This document shows positions 22,440 through 33,300 of a stretch of 64,000 nucleotides of DNA, in pieces; position 1 is the stretch's first letter, and each line of letters opens with the position of its first letter. The DNA lies in NCBI GenBank assembly GCA_036346405.1, contig CM070568.1, positions 35,312,820-35,376,819 on the forward strand, read 5' to 3'. The notes beneath the pieces are model-generated. The model did not search any database. It was not told the DNA's origin and saw only the letters and a list, made by a program, of their open reading frames with translations. A program made the position numbers and the translations under genes. The stretch is from Phyllostachys edulis. Lineage: Eukaryota > Streptophyta > Magnoliopsida > Poales > Poaceae.

Positions 22440-23060
22440 TCACCAATTCCGAAGCCGAACCAATCCAGCCGACGATCGCAACCACCGTCAATCGGCGTGC
22501 TCGCATCCACCTGATCCTCGTCCTCTTCCCCGGGCGTCATCTGCCGTGATCGACGGCGAGAAGTCCTCCGCCAAGCGCCGGCGCAAGCTGCAAAAAATAG
22601 AGGCTGGAGGGTGATGTAGACTCTAATGGACGCCCACGCGCCGAGCAGCGCTGCTGTCGCGTGATGTTGGTGGAGTGGAGTTCGCCGGCTGGAGGGTGAT
22701 GTAGGTGGAGTGCAGTTCACCGGGGACTAGATCTGGACGGGCGGCGAGATGGAGAGAGCGTACAGGCGAGGAGTTCACCGGAGATGAGCTCGCTGAGGAG
22801 GATCGGGGTGCGATGGAGAGGAGTGGTGGAAATGGAGAGAAGTGGAGACTAGATTGATAAAGTGAGTCGGTGTGGAGCATACGCTCGGCCTTTTTCTACG
22901 TTAGGCGCAGAGCTAGCGCCATAGGGTGCCGATTCAGATCTCCTCCAAGGCAGTGGCGGCGCGACGATTTCTGTGCTCAGCGGCCTCGCCCCCATGTGGA
23001 TGCCGACAGGGAGGATCTTGATGTTGACGATGTCTCTCCCCCACCTCCTCCTCAACACCA
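22440..23060. other. GC-rich captured host DNA inside the hAT element
   Basis: Two passages, ggctggagggtgatgtag (near 22602 and 22687) and gtggagtgcagttcaccgg-like, are duplicated. Frames on both strands are open but low complexity. It is probably a promoter and leader portion of the captured gene. Confidence 0.4.
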
Positions 23061-23077
23061 CCTCCATCTCCATCTCC

Positions 23078-23465
23078 AGGGAGGCGCCGCCTCGCTGCCG
23101 ACGACCACGACGACGGATTCTTCACCGTCGGCTACGACCCGGGCGACCTCGACCAGTCCGATGAGGAGGAGGGCTCGCCGTGGGAGGGCGCGCTGGTGTA
23201 CTGTCGCGACGCCGCGGTGTACCACCTCGAGTACACCACCACCCTCGAGCGCCTTGGGCTTGCCGACCTCTCCTCCCCACACTATCGGGCGTGCGCCGCC
23301 GCCATGGGCATCCTCTCCAGCTCCAAGAAGCCACCCGGGGATGCCACAGAAGACGACTAGACGCTCGTGCTCATCTTCGTCGGCGTCGCCAGGCACCGTG
23401 GTCGCCATACGACTCGGCAGATCAGACGCTGCCAAATCATCACACTCTACCGCGGCCAAGAGGAT
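23078..23465 (+). pseudogene. Captured fragment of a plastid YceD/DUF177-like protein gene
   Basis: The plus-strand frame that reads DDGFFTVGYDPGDLDQSDEE goes on to SPWEGALVYCRDAAVYHLEY, TTLERLGLADLSSPHYRACA and AAMGILSSSKKPPGDATEDD before a TAG at 23358-23360. After the stop the same frame continues with a decayed TxVLIxVxVARxRGR-like stretch and IITLYRGQED. This pattern (VxYxRDxAxxLEYxxxLExLxLxDL, AMGI, then the Arg-rich strand) resembles chloroplast homologues of bacterial YceD, which support large-subunit rRNA accumulation. The Cys motif is lost. Non-functional; identification is from pattern only. Confidence 0.5.
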
Positions 23466-23786
23466 TGTAGAAGCATCCTGCATGGCTGCGTGTGGACGAT
23501 GACTCCACCCAAAACCAACCCACCAATAAACCCACGGGTTCTACCCATTTGAACCCGAAATTTTTGAACCCACACCAACCCAACCCAACCCCCTTTTTTT
23601 TTGCAAACCCAACCCAACCCAACCCGTTAACTGCATCAACCCATTTTAACCCATCCAAAGCCAACCCAAATTAAAACCCAACCCGTTAAACCCATTTCAA
23701 CCCGACCCATTAACACCCCTACATGTGAGTGACGTGCATGGTGTACATTGCGTGCGTGTTTGCGTTGTACATAGAAAAGAAGGGTT

Positions 23787-24073
23787 AGGGCATGTACAAT
23801 GGTACAGATAGCTGTTGTCTATAGCAACTCTCCATGTTATATATAGATAACACTAAAGATAGCTCATACAATGGTACAGATAGTTGCTGTCTTTTTAGTT
23901 GTCTTTATAGAACACACAATCTTTTAATGCTTTTCTTGTTTCTGATAATATAGTCGGCTACAGAATTATAGACATTATCTTTCTCTCTCTTTATTCTTTT
24001 TTATCCACGTTAACAAAAAATATTACATAACAGTAACTATATACGGCTAATATAAACCTATTGTACATGCTCT
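23787..24073. mobile_element. MITE with AGAGCATGTACAAT termini
   Basis: The left end agggcatgtacaatgg and right end cctattgtacatgctct are inverted repeats. 'acaatggtacagatag' occurs twice in the left part. Length is about 287 bp. Another copy with one clear end is at 36939. Confidence 0.75.
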
Positions 24074-24109
24074 GAGTTGCCATCTAAAGTCCAAACTGAT
24101 CTTAAGAAA

Positions 24110-24361
24110 CTGAGAAGAGTGACCGTCATGTGGGGTCGACGTGTCAGTCGTTCGAGGCGTCGCCTGGACTCAGGAGTCAGGACGTGAAAAGCCGTAACCT
24201 GCCCCACCTGTCAGCTTGAATCGTTAGCACAACCCCATCGAATCGAATCCAATCGAGCAAAAGCCGAATTCGGGATCGGGGGAGCAGCCGCAGCGGCAGC
24301 GGCAGCGGAAGCGCAAGCGCAAGGAGGGGGACGCCGGAGAAGCAGCTTGCCTCGCCTCACC
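24110..24361 (+). promoter_or_regulatory. Presumed promoter and leader of the EMC5 gene
   Basis: Between the MITE and the ATG there is a GC-rich stretch with 'gccccacctgtcag' at about 24201, a type of motif common in grass housekeeping promoters, and a purine/GC leader with cagcggcagcggcagcgg. No clear TATA box was seen, which fits a broadly expressed gene. Confidence 0.4.
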
Positions 24362-26295
24362 ATGGGGATCGGCTACGTGGTCGGCGTCGTCGGCGGCGCC
24401 CTCCTCGCCCACGCCGCATACGCCACCATCCAATGTAAGTGACATCTCGCTCCTCCGGATCCTTTTCTTACCCTGGGCGGCGGCTTCTTGGGGTTCCGGG
24501 GTTCTTGGTTTCTGGCGTCGCGCGCTCGGAATTTTGTACGGGGTTGCCGGATCGGGGAGGGTGGTCTGGTCTTCAGCCGCTCGGTTACTCCTCTGGAGTT
24601 TTAGATCTAGTTCCTGAACCTACGTCTTCGATTCGTGGGGCAATCTTGGTCAGCTTGGTTGGTGCGTTCTTCTCGTCCTAGCTGGCTCGGCCTTGGTTGG
24701 TGGTGTTCTTCTCGCCGGTGTTTCGGGTTAATTTGGGTCGAATTGGATGGGGCGGTTGAGTTTGAGGCCGGCTGGCCGCCTCCAAATCTGTGGCTAAGTC
24801 TGATTATTTGGTGTATGTGTTTGTTGTTGTTGCAGATAACGCCGTGCTCAAGATCACGGAGGAGGAGTTCTCGCGGCCGCCCATGGATGTACGTGCGGCA
24901 TTGCTATTCCCATGAAAAGGGGTGATTTTTTTGTGTGCATAAATGCGTGTTTCGATCTATGTGTGTGAGATGCACCATGTGTGTACATATACCTCAGCTC
25001 CAGTTGTTATGTTTTCATTTCAATCAAGCTCCTTGTTTTGTTTGCATCGAGCAGCTTACGCCGCAGCCCCTTAGGGTGTCATTGATTTGCATAACTTTTG
25101 CTTTTGATTGTGCAGGTGATGATGCAGTTGCTCCTGGGGCTGGCCTTATGCATGTGGGCAGGTCTTGCTGTTCCAGCCAAGTTCCTTTCGGTGCTCCCGC
25201 ATTCTGAGGAGAATAGGTAAAGCCTATTTGGAGCTCAGTATTTTATCTAGTTGAGTTCTGATGTGGGATTGTGGCTGATAGTCATAAAGTGGGTTCAAAG
25301 ATTACACAATATTAGAAACTCACAATTAGTTTCCTTTTCTAAGTTGCAATTGGCAAATTGTGGAACAGGAAACATGGGATGGAGTTACAGGATGTGTAGC
25401 TTCTTACCTTTGCTTGAGCAGTTGTCTTGTAAAATGTCATTGGAATCGACTGTATGATGCAAGATGCAGAATATTTTAAACTGCAAAAATTCATTCAAAC
25501 AGAGATAATCATATCATGTCTCAAATCTTGACTCTTGATTGCTAAGCACATAAGAATTTGATGCAGCAATGATAGTTTGTGCATTGGAAAAGGAAAATCT
25601 CGTTTGTGAAATATGTGGGACCTTTGAAAAGTAGTTACCTGGTATTGTTTTAGGATATAGAATAACGATATTAGGGTAGAGTTAGATTCATGTTGCTGAA
25701 CTATTTTCTAAATCTATATAGGTTAATGTTCTTGTTATGACTATGTGAATCAGCTGATTTGTGCTGTTTTGATATCTGAATTGCGTTGTTATTAGCCATG
25801 TCTTGTAGTGACAAATTAAACCCTGAAAGTTTGTCTATCTAAACTTGCTCTCTTCTTCTTCGGGTCATTGTGATGTTATTTTTTGGTCACAAATTGATGA
25901 GATTCTACCATAGTTTGCCGGAAAGTCACCTAAAAATACCTCAAGCTTGAATTATGTGGATGATTTATCAGCAAATCAAAACCCGTCCGTTTTTTGCTTC
26001 TTTAAAACGAGGCTTTCTTCACCATTACTTAGTCAAGGGTCACCGTTGCACCCATATTGTGTTATCATGAAGAGTTGAGCCTCGACGACATCTTTCTGAC
26101 GGTTTTTTTCTCTAATTGTTGATGCACACTGGCTAGGGAGGATCCCCAGCCATTCTGTACCCATGACATGTCTCTCTAACCTGCCGTGTTGCCAATCGCA
26201 GGATTGTTTCGCTCCCAGCAAACCTGGATTTCATGATCTTCAACCACCGCGGAAGGGCGTTACCGTCAGACCCAGACTTGAAGCTGAAGACATGA
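24362..26295 (+). CDS. EMC5: ER membrane protein complex subunit 5 (MMGT1 homologue)
   Basis: Four exons, 24362-24434, 24836-24888, 25116-25216 and 26202-26295, join with GT-AG borders into 106 residues, the usual plant length. The protein starts MGIGYVVGVVGGALLAHAAY (first membrane helix), then YNAVLKITEEEFSRPPMD, a second helix VMMQLLLGLALCMWAGLAVP, the conserved HSEENRIVSLPANLDFMIFN and a short polar tail HRGRALPSDPDLKLKT. Known family role: EMC5 is a core subunit of the ER membrane complex that inserts tail-anchored and multipass proteins; it was first described as a membrane magnesium transporter (MMGT). All diagnostic segments are present and no break was seen. The stop codon lies within a small tandem duplication. 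The next gene (ZFC3H1) begins 1.1 kb downstream on the same strand and is transcribed separately. The start is the first ATG and agrees with the family. Confidence 0.93.
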
Positions 26296-26345
26296 ACGGC
26301 CATTTTACGCAGACTTGAAGCTGAATACATGAACGGCCATTTACG
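26274..26345 (+). repeat. 36-bp tandem duplication across the EMC5 stop codon
   Basis: agacttgaagctgaagacat followed by gaacggccattttacgc is repeated immediately with small changes. The first copy holds the stop codon and the second lies in the 3' UTR. Confidence 0.85.
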
Positions 26346-26516
26346 CAAATTCTGTTCCTTACTTCCCTGTCCTTTTGCCCAGGAGGAGGATCCATCCAGT
26401 TTTCTTTTTGTCACCCATCTGTCGCTGTAACTCTAGAATTTCTGGCACTGTAATTCTATATCTGTGAGGAGGTTAGTTCGAGCTTCTTTCGCAGCCTGAT
26501 TTGATGAAAAGTCTAC

Positions 26517-26929
26517 GGGTGTGTTTGGTTGCCTGCATGTCTTTAGCTTGGTCTGTATGTGTCATCCAGACTGAATTTAGCTAAGCTGAGTAGATGCAAT
26601 GATAGTTGTTTTGTTGTTTCTTTCTGTTGGACTAGACTGTGCTAATATATTGTTTGGTTGCCTGTATCTGGCATGGGAGAAGGTGAACGGACTTATAAGC
26701 GTTGGCCAATCTGTATGCCTTTAGCCTGGTTGAGGAGGGAAACTTGAATCGAGCATTTCCCTCGGACCTGGCCCGAGAGGGAATTTTGTATTTACTCAGT
26801 AAGGTTACTCACTCAACCAGGTAATCAAACATTCAAAAACTTGTAACTACTCATGCGAGCTAACATCGTGCAGGTAACTAAACACACCCTATGTGAGCTA
26901 ACACCGTGCAGGTAACTAAACACATCCTA
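26517..26929. mobile_element. MITE with GGGTGTGTTTGGTTGCCT ends, right end duplicated
   Basis: The left end gggtgtgtttggttgcctgc is inverted at 26871-26890 (gtaactaaacacaccct). The terminal 38 bp, including gagctaacaccgtgcaggta, is then repeated to 26929. Internally 'tttggttgcctg' recurs at 26663. It is non-coding and lies between EMC5 and ZFC3H1. Confidence 0.65.
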
Positions 26930-26999
26930 TGAGAATCATCAATTCATCATTAGCTTCAGATTGTGAGATGTGCCTCTTAATGCAAACATACACATTACT

Positions 27000-27399
27000 A
27001 TTCCATTCATTATAGCGTTTTCAAGACACGTCGCCATTGGCCGGTGCCACGTGGTGTACTTATGGAAGATGATTGGGCAGTGATGATCTGACGGTCCGTG
27101 CGGAAATCAAACGACCGCATACCCTTCTCTTCAGAAAGTAGGAGGCTTCGCACGCCGGAGACACGCAGGTTCCACAGGGACGAACCGGGCCGTCCATCCT
27201 GGAAATCCAACGGCCGCAAAAACCCCCTCCCGCCTTCCAAAGCATAACCAAAGAGCCACGCAAGCGCGCCCCTTACAAGCGGGCCCCACCGCGCAGTCTC
27301 TCCGCTACCCCCCAAATCTCTCCCTGTGAACGTGAACGCTCCTGCTTTGCTTCCCTACAAAGACGGCGCGACCGCCTCCCAAAACGGCCCTCCCATCCC
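27000..27399 (+). promoter_or_regulatory. Promoter and leader region of the ZFC3H1-type gene
   Basis: It contains a perfect G-box CCACGTGG at 27047-27054, an inverted CCAAT (ccattgg) near 27034, repeated 'tccaacggccg'-type words near 27205, and a gcgggccccaccgcg site-II-like element near 27278. These are typical of constitutive or growth-linked plant promoters. Functional assignment is inference. Confidence 0.4.
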
Positions 27400-30300
27400 A
27401 TGTCGGGCCCGCTCCCAGCCGCCGCCGCCGCGGCGCCGAACGCCAGCGCGGCCCCTCCCCGCCTCCTCCCCCGCCGCTGGCGAGGCTGGCGGCCAGGGTG
27501 CGCGACGAGGGTGAGTTCTCCTCCGGCGCCGACGACGACGAGGTGAGCGCCACGCCCCCGCCCCCGTCTCTGCCCCTCCCGTTCCGTCCCGTCGCGTCTC
27601 GGATCTTGTTCCTCGCGGCGTTCTGCGCGTTGGAGTAATCGGTAGTAGCAGCAGCTCGCCTTGGACTCGTCTCGGGTAGGATTTGTTGAGCTTTGGGATT
27701 GGAGTGGTCGGGGGTTCACTTTCTCCGAGATGTTTTTGCAGTGCACTTGGTTGTAGTAGGATGGATGGGTGGATTGATGCGTGAGCTGTTCTGATTGGGG
27801 CCGCTGAGATCTAGCAATGGGGTTTCGGGATGTTATGGATGCTCATGAGCTCTGAGCTCATCACTCGGCTTTTAGAACGAACTTAGGGTTTCAATTCGGG
27901 CATGATGCGGTGTGCCTCTGTGGTTACGGTTTGAGCTGTCTTAAGTTCTACCACTACTTAATTCAAGATGCACGAGCAAATAATTAGTACGAATTATGCG
28001 CTCCGTTGCTATTGCCCATGCCTCTGCCATGCCTCTGCCGTTAGGGTTTGAGCTGTCGTTAGTTCTACTGCTTAAGTGAAGCAGTACGAGCAAATAATCA
28101 GTGTGAATTGTGCACTCCGTTGCTCCTGCCAAGTGGATGTGGTAGATTTGGGTAGGATAGCACTGTAAACTGATGATGCTGTGGATATTGTGAAGATTTT
28201 GGGTGTATTTATGTACGTATTCACGCATTTATCGCCTTTTTATGTTATGTACTTTGTACCTATTCGTGCATTTATCACCTTTCCATGTAGCTTTGCGGCA
28301 TTTATAGCTTATCTTGTTTGTTCAATTGCTGCGAGCAGGCTCTGCGAACTCTGTTGACTGCTCCATCCAATGTTGGAAAATATGTGGAGGCTGCTGCTCA
28401 AGTGGTGTCTACAACTTTCCCTGGTAAAGGTAAGACGCGTTACCGTTATTTTTATTGGTTTGCATTGCCACCTTGCACCACTGTTGCATGCTTTGATTGT
28501 CCTGTTGTTTCCTTTCCTGGAAGGATGGTTTCTTACACTGACCCCACTGTGTTGCCTCTTATTTTTTATTTACCAGGCGGTAATAGCTTGAGTCTCTCAA
28601 ATGTTCTTCTTCACAAAACAGTTGCTCCAAGTTATAAGAAGGCCGTGAGGGGGAATCAAGGGCAATTCAAACCTGGCACCAATCGAAATCTTAACTGGCT
28701 GAAGCCTGTGTCAAGTGATAACCTTGTGATAACTTTCTCTGATGATGACAGTGGGACCGACTCTGGAAAGTCAAAGCAAGATAGAAGTAGAGATAGGAAA
28801 GCCAACTCACAAGGTACAAATAAATCTGCAAAGTCCCATGCTGCAAAGTTAGGATCTGTAAACTGGTCTGCTATTCCACACACACTCAGAAACTCAGGGG
28901 CAGGTAGGGGCTCTGGTGCTACCTTTTCTAGGAGAGAGCCAAAGCCACCTATTCGTCAAGTTACTCCTCTGAAGTCCTCTCAGAAGGATGGAGATGGTGG
29001 TGTGGGAGTAAATTCAGCAGATCATAAGTTGGAAAACTTGCGCCATAAGATTGCTGCTAGAGAAAGTGAATTAAGAGTTCAAAAAAGACCCATGTCATCT
29101 GGTTTTGTGAAGGATGCAGATTTCTCCACTGATCAGACAAGGCTGCCCTTGGAGAAGATTGGCTTTGAAGCTTCTAACAGTGGTGGATGTTCGAGCCTTA
29201 ATGGTCCATTTGGACATGATGGCAGACCAATTAAGAGGTTGAAGCCCAATCAACAGTGCTCCAACAACCAAGTTCGCGGTGACTTGCTAACACTTGTACC
29301 TACTGGCAGTTCATTGGGGAAAAACAAAGTGCAATCTTCTGAAAGAAGAGGTCACATTGAAAATGGAATTACCATGAACTGTACCGTTCATGAAATAGAG
29401 CACGCAGTCACAACAGAACCGTCAGATCGAATACAGCATGATGGCGTCACTAGGACCCTTCCATCATCCAAAACTCACCACAGGGTTATACAGGATGGTG
29501 GCAACCATACCACAGTTGAATATCATGGCAGGCATGCAGCACCACCATTTACTAGTGAGCAACCTGTGGCTGAAGATACTAGCGTTTTGGTGACTGATAC
29601 TTCTGTCCGAGCTGGGGCCAATGTAGAAGGGTCATCTAATCAAGTCAAGGATCATATGTTTCTTTCTACATGGGATGGGCAACAAGTAATGCCTGTTGAT
29701 ACTTCAACAGTGTCAAACCATAGGCCGCACTTGCAACCTGGAATGGAGGTTGGTTCAGCATTATTGTGTCCATGCCATGCACTTGTTCTATTGCTGTTTC
29801 TTATTGTGATCTCTTCGAATGTGCTAACTAAACTGGAGTGGAGTTTGGTTCCATTTAACACTAGTCCCAAAGTCAATCAGCAGGAATTTGGCGGGTTTCC
29901 GATTAAAAAAACTGGGATGGTTGGACTGTTGGAATTATGAATTCCCCCCTTTTTTTACATAATACCATAAAAAATGTGTTACATGAGAGAAGACATCGAC
30001 AATGAGCCTATACTTCATGGTAATCAGGTGGAATCCAAACCAGCCTACTTTTCCTTGCTAGTAAATTTGGAACCAGTGGCAGTTAGCTCTGGCTGCTGCT
30101 ATTTTCCTTACCCTCGTAGCTATAACTGAAGAAGGAAGCGATACATTTGTCCTTTTTATATATTTGGAATTTTACCTATAAGAAAAATAACAAGGTTTGT
30201 ATCTCTTAATGAGTAAAGTGCAAAATTGAATTAACCATCTTTTTTTCTCATTTGTCACTCTGATTTCATTAAAAGTGATTGATTTTTTGTTGTTGTTTTA

Positions 30301-33300
30301 TTTGACATACGTCTAATCAATTGATGAAGTTCAGCAAATGTTCTTGCAAACCAGTCGGCCATAACCCTTGTTTAAACTTGATATCTGCGACTGCAAGATG
30401 CAGATATCAAAATTCTTTCTGTTGAATTTTGCCAGGAAGCTTCCATGCCTTTATTTGAAAATTGAATTCATTTTAGTTTCTGCTGCTGTAATTGATTTTA
30501 CTATTGCCTGAAAATGCTTTGTAACATTTTAAATTCAATTTTGGTTATTGCCCACATTATGAATATCATAATCTGAATCATGATGCTGACCCATCAGGAG
30601 AGTAAATTGTCAATTTTCCCTTTTTATTTTGGCAGAATGCCGATCTTTTGAACCGTAGTGGCCAGATAGGTGTAGGAGGGCAGAGCACAGCATTGCTCAC
30701 TCTGCTTGAAATGGAAGAACTCCAAGATAGGGAGTTGGAGGACGCTCAGGAGCATAGACGGAAATGTGAAGTTGAAGAAAGAGAAGCTATCAGAGCTTAT
30801 CGCAAAGCACAAAGAGCTTTAATTGAGGCCAACGAAAGATGCACCATTCTTCGTAGAAAACGAGAGGTTTGCTCTGCACAAGTCCATGGTTTAATTGCAG
30901 AGAATTCTTCTTTGGTGCAGTCTTTAAATATTCAGAATGCTGGACATGGCCCTGTAATGCCATCACTACTAAACTCTCAGATTTGCGCAGATTGTCAGAT
31001 GCCTGAAAATCAGGGTGGTAGGTCTAGCAGTCCACACCCAGATGAACCTCCTCAGCAGCTGGTTGATAAGCACGAGGCACGCTCACACTATTGTGATGAG
31101 CCTGCTGCCAACACTGCTGATCCAAAATTTGTGAGTACAGTCAATGATAACAGCATGCCTTCAGATAACATGGAGGATGATCTTCTGTTCCCCTCTAAGC
31201 GGGCAAGATCAGAATGCACTTCGAATCTGGAGAATCACATAGAAGAAACTATACATGTATGTGCGGAGGAAAACAGACAGACTTCTGGTGACAGTGCACA
31301 GGACTACAAGCTTTTAGAAGCTTCTTTGAGGTCCAGATTGGTGGAAAGATTTGGGAAGAAACCAGATACGAATAACACTGGAGAAGTCACTGAAGAACTT
31401 GCCACTGGAAAAGTAGCTGAGACTGAACATGACAAGCAATCTACATATGTTGGACTTCAGTTACAGGAAGCAGATGAGAATATTATGACAAATCCTGAAG
31501 GTTGCATCACATTTCTAAATTCTCCAAGTCATTTTTATTTCTATTTTCTATTGTTGCCGTATACTCACCACTTATGATGACCTACATATGTATTGAAAGA
31601 TTGCCATCATATACTGATAAATCTTGCAGGCATTCATTTGTTAAATTAAGCAATCATTTATCATTTACTATCTTTGTGGTAACTATAGTCAGGCTCTTCA
31701 AAATACCCACAAGATATGAATATGCTTGAATACCTTTAACAATAATGTGTTCTGTATAATAATATTGTCATTTCATCTTTGTGTTGAACTTCCTAAGAAA
31801 ATCGAGCAAGATTTAAGTCCTATAGAATGAAGTTTTTATTCTTTGGGCACATCAGTTTCTTATGTGCATTAGTATTGGAGGAACTAACTGTTGGGCGTAT
31901 TCTTGAATATTCACTGACAGTGTGGCTAACATATTTTGTATTGGCCTTTCCTTCAAAAGATGACACACCTTTCAACACTGTATGTAGGCTTCTGCGTAAT
32001 GATACATACTGTATTGTGCAGGTACTATGGAGCTTGCAAATGATGGTGCTGAAAAGCTAGCCGGACTATCTAATTCTAGTAATGCTCTTTCCATGAGAAA
32101 CTGTGATCCTGAGGACAACATTTCCTCTCTTAGAGAATTATGCGTGCCATCGAGTGTGAATTATCCGATTTTTCCTTCTTCAGTGCCACAAAATGCTGCT
32201 AGGCACATCAAGTGGGTATTTCCTGGCTTTCGTAAGAAGGCTTCAGATTACAAAAATGACCGTCTGACCAGTGATGCAGCATCTGAAGCAGCAGTAAGTG
32301 TGCCATATATGATACAGGACCACGTTGAAGAGAACGTTAAAATGGTGTCAACAGCTCCAAAGGATAAGGACATGTTGTACAGTGGGATTGATCCCTTCTG
32401 GCCCTTCTGCATGTTTGAGCTTCGAGGAAAATGCAATGATGAAGAGTGCCAATGGCAACATGTTGAGCATCATGCTTGGAGAAAGTCAAAGCACACAAAA
32501 CATGCAATGCCCTCTGTTTCAGGTTTGTTTTATTTGCAATCAATATATCCTGTTGTTTACTTGATTTGAACGTATATCTGTATGCCTTTCATATACATTG
32601 TGCTTGGTGAAGGTTTGACATTAATACCTGGAATGAATTAATGCAGGCCAGATTCCTTATGGTCTGTTTCAGCATATTCTGCCTGTACCAACATATCGCA
32701 TTGGTTCAAATCTTATTAGAGCTGATCTGAACTTGATGCAGTCGGTGTTGGCTAGCAGTATTTGGCAATATTGGCAAAGGGGGTTTTGTGCTTCCTTTCC
32801 TTTACCTTTATCCGTTCAAAGAGTTCTTCCATCAGATGCACCATTTTTACAAGCTGGTGATGGTTCAATTGCAGATTTTGATAGGAATGGACAGCTATTC
32901 AATTTTCGAATGTTGGATAGTAGGAAGGTGGGTAGAGTCCGTTGTATCATGATTATCATCAAATCCGCGGAAGTGGCATATATATCAGTATCTGGTTCTC
33001 CACACTGAACCTATTCTTTCAAGTTTGCTTCTTTGCATGTTCTTGTAATTGCATTTAGAGAATTTTGATTAGCTCTTATTGGTACTCACTTGATGATAGT
33101 GCACCCTTTTCTTGCTATTCCCTGCAAAATGATTGACAATTGGAATGCTTTTGACATTTACTCCCACAGTGGACAAAAATTATTAAATTTGACATTGATG
33201 GTGTTTAATCTTATTCGCATGCATTTCTTTTTGTAGTAGCTGAAACTTGACGACTTGACATTTTTTTTATTGAATGAAATTCTAGTTTCATATTTACTAG

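Larger units (their letters stand above)
22243..23721. mobile_element. Gene-capturing non-autonomous hAT element (1,479 bp)
   Basis: An exact 8-bp target duplication CATGTGAG flanks the element (22235-22242 and 23722-23729), the length expected for hAT. The termini are related inverted repeats: left ttggagtgataataggttg, right (reverse) taggggtgttaatgggtcgg. Both arms are filled with degenerate aacccaaccc repeats (22260-22440 and 23505-23710). The interior is GC-rich host-derived DNA containing a broken YceD/DUF177-like coding fragment. There is no transposase. Confidence 0.8.

Noticed and set aside
22870..23502. 210-residue plus-strand frame in the hAT element
   Set aside because: It is in a different frame from the YceD-like homology and is low complexity.
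28318..28338. Start of the long 540-residue frame of the ZFC3H1-type gene at 28318
   Set aside because: These bases are intron; the acceptor cag ends at 28338. The long frame also reads through the intron at 28430-28576.
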